DNA from: CAYUNT01 sp964446285
Lineage (GTDB): Bacteria; Sumerlaeota; Sumerlaeia; SLMS01; CAYUNT01
Length of the DNA stretch: 14,876 nt
Assembly (NCBI GenBank): GCA_964446285.1
Contig: CAYUNT010000113.1
Coordinates: forward strand, 1 to 14,876
Direction of reading: 5' to 3'
A model generated the notes under the pieces. That model was given only the letters and a program-made list of their open reading frames with translations, searched no databases and was not told the origin of the DNA. Position 1 is the stretch's first letter. Each line of letters begins with the position of its first letter. Of the stretch, positions 6,358 to 11,806 are shown in pieces. Position numbers and translations under genes: made by a program.

Positions 6358-7224
6358 TTATGAGGGATTCAACATCTCCAAAACGCCAAGAACGATTTCT
6401 TGACGCTGGCGTTCGGTGGATTTCGACACGGCGAGGATCTCTTCCATGCACGCAGGCTTGAGGGCATCGGGCAGACAGGCATCTGTCACTGTCGCAAGGC
6501 CAAGAACCCGGATTCCCGCGTGAACTGCCACGATGGTTTCCGGGACGGTGGACATCGTGACCACGTCCGCTCCAATGCGCTGGAACATGCGGTATTCCGC
6601 CGCGGTTTCCAGGTTTGGTCCCGTCACGGCCACGGCGACGCCCTGATGCACCCGGATTTTCTTGCGCAGCGCGGCCTGCTCCGCCAACTGGATCAGAGCG
6701 CGGCTGTAGGGTTCCGACATGTCAGGAAACCGGGGGCCAAGCGCATCGTCGTTGGGGCCGATCAGCGGATTATCGCCCATCAAGTTAATGTGATCACGCA
6801 GCAAAACCAACGCCCCAACGGGGATCAGGGGATTTACGCTGCCCACGGCGTTCATTATGATGATTGTTCGAATCCCCAGCGCCTTCATTACACGAATGGG
6901 GTAAGTGACCTGCTGAAGCGAGTAGCCTTCGTAGCGATGAAATCGCCCCTGCATGACAACAACTTTTTGTCCGGCCAGCGTGCCCAGGCAAAGAAAGCCG
7001 TGATGCGATTCTACCGTCGATACAGGAAAATGAGGAATGCCGGCATAGGGGATTTTGACCAAACCTTCGGGAAGGTCGCCCAATTGTCCCATCCCGGTGC
7101 CGCAGATAATTCCGACACTCGGGACACAGTCCGTCTTGCCCCGGATGACGCGGAGAGATTCCTCGATGGATTGGCGAAGAGACTGCAATTGCGGTGAAGA
7201 AGCGGTCATATTTTTAAGGATCAT
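6358..7224 (-). CDS. Purine nucleoside phosphorylase (trimeric PNP/MTAP family)
   Basis: Catalyses phosphorolysis of purine nucleosides to base plus (deoxy)ribose-1-phosphate in cytoplasmic salvage. It shows the phosphate loop CGTGMG (41-46), SHHGFL (73-78), MQGRFHRYEG (91-100, phosphate/ribose residues), IIMNAVGSV (122-130), TGPNLET (201-207, Glu206 equivalent to human Glu201) and TMSTVPE (223-229). Length (288 aa) is normal. Two active-site positions differ from classical PNP: the purine-contacting Asn (human Asn243) aligns with Asp248 in VTDAC, and the ribose 5'-OH contact His257 aligns near Met260. Asp at the first position is also found in MTA phosphorylases, so the substrate may include 6-aminopurine nucleosides or methylthioadenosine. 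Met6 (MTASSPQ) is a plausible alternative start; neither start has a strong Shine-Dalgarno sequence. The dksA-like gene follows 113 bp downstream on the same strand. Confidence 0.93.
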   Translation of the reverse strand: MILKNMTASSPQLQSLRQSIEESLRVIRGKTDCVPSVGIICGTGMGQLGDLPEGLVKIPYAGIPHFPVSTVESHHGFLCLGTLAGQKVVVMQGRFHRYEGYSLQQVTYPIRVMKALGIRTIIIMNAVGSVNPLIPVGALVLLRDHINLMGDNPLIGPNDDALGPRFPDMSEPYSRALIQLAEQAALRKKIRVHQGVAVAVTGPNLETAAEYRMFQRIGADVVTMSTVPETIVAVHAGIRVLGLATVTDACLPDALKPACMEEILAVSKSTERQRQEIVLGVLEMLNPS

Positions 7225-7316
7225 CCAGGCGGGAATTCCAACAATTCCGCGTTGTGTATTGCATATACGGCTGAAAGGTGCAGAAGCGAGTGGCGAGCAG
7301 CGTCCAAGCCAGCCAA

Positions 7317-7351
7317 TTCAGGGCATCCTAGGCAATCCATGCCGCCCTGAA
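7317..7351. other. Strong two-part hairpin in the pnp leader region
   Basis: TTCAGGGC (7317-7324) pairs perfectly with GCCCTGAA (7344-7351). Inside it, GGCA (7331-7334) pairs with TGCC (7340-7343) around a 5-nt loop, leaving a 6-nt bulge on one side. It lies 93-127 bp before the pnp start. No T-tract follows on either strand, so a structural or protein-binding role is more likely than termination. Confidence 0.6.
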
Positions 7352-7428
7352 AACGGTCTTCTTTATGCAAAAGGGGTTCCGAGGTCAAGTGAGGAAGATG
7401 CGTCACTTTGCATTGAAGGGGACCACTC

Positions 7429-7457
7429 TTGACATTGCTGCCTTCGGGTTGGCAAAT
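7429..7457 (+). promoter_or_regulatory. Candidate sigma-70 promoter for the pil cluster
   Basis: TTGACA (7429-7434) matches the -35 consensus exactly and is followed after 17 bp by GCAAAT (7452-7457), a poor -10 box. It lies about 450 bp before pilM, so a long leader would be implied. This is a weak call based on one good hexamer. Confidence 0.25.
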
Positions 7458-7583
7458 CTCGTTACGTTGTTCCGGTAACTTGCATGAACGGATGCAACCA
7501 GCCGGACAGCTCCGCATGTGAAATCTTGAACGCAGCAAGAAGAGAGTCGGGTGGATTCGCGTCAACGACGCTTATCGTGCGCC

Positions 7584-7612
7584 TTTTTTGCAGTCCTGGA
7601 ACCTGCAAAAAA
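7584..7612. other. 10-bp inverted repeat with T/A-rich ends
   Basis: TTTTTTGCAG (7584-7593) and CTGCAAAAAA (7603-7612) are perfect complements around a 9-nt loop. The T and A runs are part of the stem, so it is not a classical intrinsic terminator. It could be an operator or a weak bidirectional terminator ahead of the pil cluster. Confidence 0.55.
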
Positions 7613-7907
7613 AGTTTTGAAGGGCCAGGAATGCATATTTCTCTTGCGGGGGCACGGGAAGGCGATTAGGACATAGGCGGAAATGATCGGGGACGATACG
7701 GATTTGGCATCCCCATTCCAAAGCGCAACGAACAACCGCCTCGGCGCCGTTGATGACGATGTGCTCATTTGGGGGCAAGACTCTGAAGGTTTGGCGTTGA
7801 ATGAGGCGGCGGCAATCGAAGGACTTGATCTAAGAGACTCAAGCAATGACAGGGTGAATTGACTCACAAAGCACCACCCAGGCTGCTTTTACCCGGGAGC
7901 GACCAGA

Positions 7908-9065
7908 ATGGCCCTTGGAAGCAAAACGGCGATAGGTCTCGATATTGGTTCGAGAACTGTAAAAGCACTACAGTTGAAAAAGACAGGGCGCGGACTCGAA
8001 CTGGAGCGGTTCGGGATCGCGGATGTGTATCCCGGCGGGGATAAGGCCGCGCTGAATTCGGCGAATCTGCGCGATATGCGCATTTCCGCCGTCCGGCGCG
8101 CCCTGCAGCAGGCTCGAATCACCGCCCGGTATGCCGTTACCGCCGTCTCGGGCGAGTCGATCATCGTGCGATACATTCAACTGCCGGAAATGCCGGAGGC
8201 CGAACTCAAAAAGGCCCTCCGTTGGGAAGCCGAGGAATACATCCCCTTCCATATCGACGAAGTGAACATTGACTCCGTCGTCCTGGGACCGGCGGGCGCC
8301 GGCGCCACGGGAAAAGTGGATGTGCTGCTCGTCTCGGCCAAAAAAGACCTTGTGAACGAACACGTGGACATCGTGCGGGCGGCGGGATTGCAGCCCGTAA
8401 TCGTGGACGTGGAGTCGTTCGCGTTTCTCAACTGCTTCGAAACCAACTACCGCCCGTCGGCCACGGATTGCGTGGCGCTGGTAAATATCGGCGCGGAAAT
8501 TACGAACATCAATATATATGTCGGCGGGACTTCGCGGTTCTCGCGCGACATCGGCATCGCGGGCGACACCATTACGGCGGCCGTGCAGACCAAGGCCAAT
8601 CTGCCCTGGAAGCAGGCCGAAGATATGAAAATTCACCTCGGGGCGCCCGCTCCCGAGCCGGAAGAAGAAGAAGGCGGAGACTCTAGCCTGATTGACACTA
8701 TCCGCGGAACGGTGGAAAAATTGACAGGAGACGATCTCGGGGACTCCTCGGCGGAGGCCATGGGACAAAAAGCCATCCGGCAGAGCCTGACGAACCTGAT
8801 CAGCGAAGTGCGGCGTTCCATCCAGTTCTTCGAGAACCAATCCGTGGGAAACACAGTGCAGAGGGTGATGCTCGGCGGCGGCGGAAGCCGCATGAAGCGG
8901 TTGAACGATTACATGAGCACGGAATTGGAACTCCCTACGGAAATTATGGACCCGCTGCGCGCAGTAACAATCAGCGGTCGCGAAATAAACAAACCGCAGT
9001 TGGACGAAAGCCGGGAATATCTGGCCGTTGGAATCGGACTCGCCTTGCGGCGTGTTCTGGATTGA
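7908..9065 (+). CDS. pilM: Type IV pilus inner-membrane platform ATPase-like protein PilM
   Basis: PilM is a cytoplasmic actin/FtsA-fold protein that binds ATP and the N-terminal motif of PilN, anchoring the alignment complex. The sequence shows phosphate-1 motif IGLDIGSRTVKALQL (9-23), the SGESIIVRYIQLPEMPE stretch (81-97), WEAEEYIPF (106-114), the second half beginning ALVNIGAEITNINIY (190-204), and adenosine motif VMLGGGGSRM (320-329). Length is 385 aa against about 350. The extra is mainly an acidic, Pro/Glu-rich insert at about 246-287 in the second subdomain. The start is supported by GGGAG (7895-7899) 8 nt upstream. It is the first gene of the pil cluster, 113 bp before pilN. Confidence 0.95.
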   Translation: MALGSKTAIGLDIGSRTVKALQLKKTGRGLELERFGIADVYPGGDKAALNSANLRDMRISAVRRALQQARITARYAVTAVSGESIIVRYIQLPEMPEAELKKALRWEAEEYIPFHIDEVNIDSVVLGPAGAGATGKVDVLLVSAKKDLVNEHVDIVRAAGLQPVIVDVESFAFLNCFETNYRPSATDCVALVNIGAEITNINIYVGGTSRFSRDIGIAGDTITAAVQTKANLPWKQAEDMKIHLGAPAPEPEEEEGGDSSLIDTIRGTVEKLTGDDLGDSSAEAMGQKAIRQSLTNLISEVRRSIQFFENQSVGNTVQRVMLGGGGSRMKRLNDYMSTELELPTEIMDPLRAVTISGREINKPQLDESREYLAVGIGLALRRVLD

Positions 9066-9089
9066 GAGAAGCAGGATCGGGCTGCAATA

Positions 9090-9117
9090 CGCCTCGAGAT
9101 TGGCCAATCTTGGGGCG
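9090..9117 (+). other. 12-bp hairpin in the pilM-pilN spacer
   Basis: Bases 9090-9101 pair with 9106-9117 around a GGCC tetraloop. The core is a perfect 14-bp palindrome (AGATTGGCCAATCT, 9097-9110), extended outward by G-U and C-G pairs to a CGCC/GGCG base. There is no following T-tract, so it is not a usual terminator. It lies about 60 bp before the pilN start and may tune mRNA processing or act as an operator. Confidence 0.6.
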
Positions 9118-9178
9118 GGAATTGAGATAATCGAGACTGTATCCGGGCGACACAACGGAAGGAAGGTGGCCGGACACG

Positions 9179-9934
9179 ATGATAAAAGTTAACCTTCTGC
9201 CTCAGGAAGCGGCACCACGCGGAGCGGCAGCGGCGGGAGCAGGCGCGCCAGGCGCAAGCGCCATCATCGCGCTGATCCTGGTGGCGGCCTATGTTTTGGT
9301 CATCCTGGTCGGCGCGGGCGTTTGGTATAAAAACGACCAAAGCCGGCAGGCCTTGCTTACCGCCCAGCGTGAGCGCGACAAGGTAAAGGCCGATATTGCC
9401 TCGATTGAAAACAGTTTCAAGGAAATCAAACGAAACAAAGAATTGTTTCAGAACCAATTGGGACTGCTCAACACGCTTGATCCGCCCAGCCGCCTGCTAT
9501 GGTGCGAGAAAATCAATCTTCTCCCGCAACTCGTGCCAGACGGCGTTTTTCTCACGCGTGTGAAGGTTGATGAACAGATTACGGAAGTCGAAACCCCGGA
9601 ATCGGTTTCGCGACGCCGCGACTGGGAACAAAGCAAGGCCAAAAACAAAGGCGCCAAGCCGACTGTGATTAAAAAACCTGTTATCTATCAAACGTTGATT
9701 TTGGAAGGGGTTGCTTACATTGAGGGAGGGCAGAGTGACCGGCGCTTGGACTTGGTAGCAACCTTTTTGCGCAATTTCAAAGAAAAGGAAGTCGTCGTCC
9801 CTCACACGAAAAAGACGAAATCCTTCATGGAAAACTTTGAAGGCGACGTTCTGTTTGACCCGATTGTCGGTGACCGGATCGAAGGCCGGGAAGTGAGCAA
9901 GTTCGTATTCCGCATCCGCAGCCGCCCAATGTAA
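9179..9934 (+). CDS. pilN: Type IV pilus assembly protein PilN
   Basis: PilN is a bitopic inner-membrane protein whose cytoplasmic N-terminus docks into PilM and whose periplasmic domain pairs with PilO. The diagnostic PilM-binding motif IKVNLLPQE is at residues 2-10. One transmembrane helix spans about 28-49 (ASAIIALILVAAYVLVILVG), followed by a coiled coil to about 97 and the motif LLWCEKINLLPQLVPDGVFL (106-125) typical of the family. At 251 aa it is longer than the usual 180-210. Extra length comes from a basic loop at about 131-170 and a segment near 200-235. A Gly/Ala-rich linker separates the docking motif from the helix. The Shine-Dalgarno candidate is AAGGTGG (9162-9168). Spacing to pilO is 78 bp. 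Confidence 0.93.
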   Translation: MIKVNLLPQEAAPRGAAAAGAGAPGASAIIALILVAAYVLVILVGAGVWYKNDQSRQALLTAQRERDKVKADIASIENSFKEIKRNKELFQNQLGLLNTLDPPSRLLWCEKINLLPQLVPDGVFLTRVKVDEQITEVETPESVSRRRDWEQSKAKNKGAKPTVIKKPVIYQTLILEGVAYIEGGQSDRRLDLVATFLRNFKEKEVVVPHTKKTKSFMENFEGDVLFDPIVGDRIEGREVSKFVFRIRSRPM

Positions 9935-10012
9935 GAGTCCAGGGCGCGGGGAACCCGGAGTGGGTAGGAGGAGGCTCTTGGGTTATCGAGGCGAAGGAAT
10001 CGAGGAACGATC

Positions 10013-10573
10013 ATGGTGATGACGGAAAAGGAAAAAACAATACTGACGGCGGGCCTGATCTTCGCTGGCATGTTGTTGATCATTTTCATCTACCTGCACT
10101 TTGTGTATTTCGCGCCCGGCGTGGAGGCGCGTAAAAAGCAGGTGGACGCGCTTGTCGCCGAGAAAAAGAAACTTACCGCCGATCTGGCCAGTATGCAGGC
10201 TTTTGTTAAAAACCAGGCGGAAGTCGAGCAAATGAAGCAGCAAATCACGCGCGCCATGGCGAAATTGCCCAGCCAGCCCAATGCGGTCGAGTTTTTGGAC
10301 GAGCTGCGAACAACCCTCGAGCGGACAGGCGTGAAGCAAAGCCGGGTGGAGCCGCTCAAGCCGACCATGCGCAATCTTTATACGGAACTGCCCTATATCG
10401 TTCAGGGCAGCGCCCGATACCACGAATTCGGACAATTCCTCAATCTGATCGAATGCAACCCGCGGCGCTTTATGCGGGTCAGTTCGTTCGATGTGCGCAA
10501 CAACAACAACCGCCCGATGATCCACCCGATCTCTGTTGGCATGTCCACATTCATGTTCAACCGCGGAGGGTGA
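10013..10573 (+). CDS. pilO: Type IV pilus assembly protein PilO
   Basis: PilO is a bitopic inner-membrane protein that forms PilN-PilO heterodimers and contacts PilP, controlling pilus assembly. It has a short cytoplasmic N-terminus, a transmembrane helix at about 10-32 (ILTAGLIFAGMLLIIFIYLH), and a coiled coil at about 36-85 rich in Lys/Glu/Ala. A ferredoxin-like periplasmic domain follows, with LPYIVQGSARYHEFGQFLN (125-143) and a DVRNNNNRPM loop. Length (186 aa) is usual. GAGG (10002-10005) lies 7 nt before the ATG; a second ATG two codons later is an alternative. Its place between pilN and the PilP-like gene confirms the call. Confidence 0.93.
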   Translation: MVMTEKEKTILTAGLIFAGMLLIIFIYLHFVYFAPGVEARKKQVDALVAEKKKLTADLASMQAFVKNQAEVEQMKQQITRAMAKLPSQPNAVEFLDELRTTLERTGVKQSRVEPLKPTMRNLYTELPYIVQGSARYHEFGQFLNLIECNPRRFMRVSSFDVRNNNNRPMIHPISVGMSTFMFNRGG

Positions 10574-10613
10574 GGCGGCGGCCTTTTGAGGCGGACGGCA
10601 AGCCAGAGACCAA

Positions 10614-10647
10614 GCCAGACGCTGGCGAGGAGAATCGCGAAACGCGA
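10614..10647 (+). other. Two small hairpins in the pilO to pilP spacer
   Basis: GCCAG/CTGGC (10614-10626, 3-nt loop) and TCGCG/CGCGA (10635-10647, AAA loop) are consecutive perfect 5-bp stems that end just before the AAGGAG ribosome-binding site (10652-10657). They could affect access to that site. Confidence 0.4.
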
Positions 10648-10667
10648 ATTCAAGGAGACGCCCATCA

Positions 10668-11639
10668 ATGAAAGCGTGGAAAATTGGAACGGGCGCGGCG
10701 CTATTTGCGCTTATACTTTTTATCGCGCCGGCCTGGGCGCAGCAGGCGAAGGTTACGCCCAAACCTGTAGCCGCGCCCGGGGCCAAACCCGTGCCCGCCG
10801 CGGCCGCCAAAGCCGCCCCCCAAGCAGTTCCGGAGAAGGCCGAGAGCGTATTCGCCCCGGAGGATAGCGGCCAGGCGATGGAAGCCACAGATGAATCGGA
10901 GCCAGCCGCGCCGGATTCGAGCGAGCAGCCCGCCGAGGAAGCCCCGGAGCAGGCCGCGCCGCCCAAAGCAGCGCAGTCTGAGAGCGCACCGGTTCCTCCC
11001 GAGCGCATCGAGGCCACAGTCGAGAAAATCGAGGAAATGATCGCCCTGCCGCCCACGGCGCAACTTGGGCGCGAAATCGACGAACCAGAAAAGCCCACGG
11101 CCCTTTTCTCAGATGCAAAGCGTATTCAGGAACTTCTGGGCGACGAGCCTCGTTATGTGTATGTTCCGATGGGCGGCGATCCGATGATCGTCCCCTGGGT
11201 GCGCGAGCGCGTCATGGCCTCGGAACTTCTGGCGGAAGCGGAGCAGCATTTCCGCGAAGGGCGGATGCAAGAGGCAATCGTTCGGTGCAACATGATTGTC
11301 GAGCGTTTCCCCCGATCCGACGGCGCGCCCAAGGCGCAAGCGCTCAAATCGCGCATCGAAAAGATGATGGCCGCGCCCGAGCCGGGCAAGGAAGGCGAAA
11401 TCCGCCCGATCGAGGTGGTTCGCCAGCCACTGCCTACATGGATTCAGCAAAATACGCGAGGCATTCTCTTCAACCAGGAAAGCCCGAAAGAGTCGCTGGT
11501 TTTAATTGGCGATTTCCTTCTCGCCACCGGAGACACAATACCAAATTACGCAGGCATTCGCGTAAAGGAAATCTCCAAGAGCATCGTGACCTACGATTTC
11601 CAGGGAGATTTGTATAAGGTGATGGTGGAGGGCGACTGA
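10668..11639 (+). CDS. PilP-like pilus assembly protein with TPR-like insert
   Basis: Located where pilP belongs, between pilO and pilQ. A signal peptide occupies about 1-24 (ALFALILFIAPAWA, cleavage near AWA/QQ) with no lipobox Cys, whereas many PilPs are lipoproteins. Residues 25-112 are an Ala/Pro/Glu-rich disordered linker. Then YVYVPMGGDPMIVPW (163-177) resembles the PilP 'Y..G.RDPF.P' motif, a single TPR-like helix pair follows (about 184-233, ELLAEAEQHFREGRMQEAIV), and a C-terminal beta domain (about 262-323) ends GIRVKEISKSIVTYDFQGD, like the PilP/GspC homology region that binds the secretin. The expected role is bridging PilN/PilO to PilQ in the periplasm. AAGGAG lies 10 nt before the ATG. 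The domain assignment is inference from weak motif similarity; genomic position is the stronger evidence. Confidence 0.78.
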   Translation: MKAWKIGTGAALFALILFIAPAWAQQAKVTPKPVAAPGAKPVPAAAAKAAPQAVPEKAESVFAPEDSGQAMEATDESEPAAPDSSEQPAEEAPEQAAPPKAAQSESAPVPPERIEATVEKIEEMIALPPTAQLGREIDEPEKPTALFSDAKRIQELLGDEPRYVYVPMGGDPMIVPWVRERVMASELLAEAEQHFREGRMQEAIVRCNMIVERFPRSDGAPKAQALKSRIEKMMAAPEPGKEGEIRPIEVVRQPLPTWIQQNTRGILFNQESPKESLVLIGDFLLATGDTIPNYAGIRVKEISKSIVTYDFQGDLYKVMVEGD

Positions 11640-11670
11640 AGGCAGATGGAAAAGGGAGGAACGCTGCGCA

Positions 11671-11780
11671 GCCGGACGCAAACCGGCGCCAGCTCCGACC
11701 GGCAGGAAAGGCAACACCGCGGGCGATTCTTGAAAGGCCCGCGCGAGGCTGGATGAACGCAAGCAATGAAAGTCTTGCGT
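11671..11780 (+). other. Three consecutive hairpins in the leader of pilQ
   Basis: The 167-bp spacer holds GCCGG/CCGGC (11671-11687, 7-nt loop), CGCGGGC/GCCCGCG (11718-11743, 12-nt loop) and ACGCAAG/CTTGCGT (11757-11780, 10-nt loop), all with perfect stems. The last ends about 8 nt before the pilQ ribosome-binding region (AAAGGAG, 11789-11795). No T-tracts follow, so they look like mRNA stabilising or translation-control elements rather than terminators. Confidence 0.5.
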
Positions 11781-11806
11781 GATAGCGGAAAGGAGCCGCG
11801 GAGACG

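Larger units (their letters stand above)
7225..7907. other. Divergent intergenic region between pnp and pilM (no convincing gene)
   Basis: 683 bp between two outward-facing genes. Short open frames exist on both strands, for example a plus-strand frame 7683-7862 beginning MIGDDTDLAS and a minus-strand frame about 7572-7830 containing EHIVINGAEAVVR. They overlap each other, lack good ribosome-binding sites and match no family I recognise. The region contains a two-part hairpin (7317-7351), a TTGACA-type promoter candidate (7429-7457) and a 10-bp inverted repeat (7584-7612). It probably holds the control region of the pil cluster and of pnp, or the remains of a lost gene. Confidence 0.6.

Noticed and set aside
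6400..7197. 265-codon plus-strand frame opposite the nucleoside phosphorylase
   Set aside because: The minus-strand reading carries all PNP motifs; the antisense reading has no recognisable fold.
7968..9155. 395-codon minus-strand frame opposite pilM
   Set aside because: Antisense shadow; the PilM ATP-binding motifs are on the plus strand.
9983..11098. 371-codon minus-strand frame across pilO and the PilP-like gene
   Set aside because: It spans two plus-strand genes with membrane helices, a signal peptide and ribosome-binding sites; its N-terminal half is Ser/Ala/Gly repeats from reverse reading of Ala/Pro codons.
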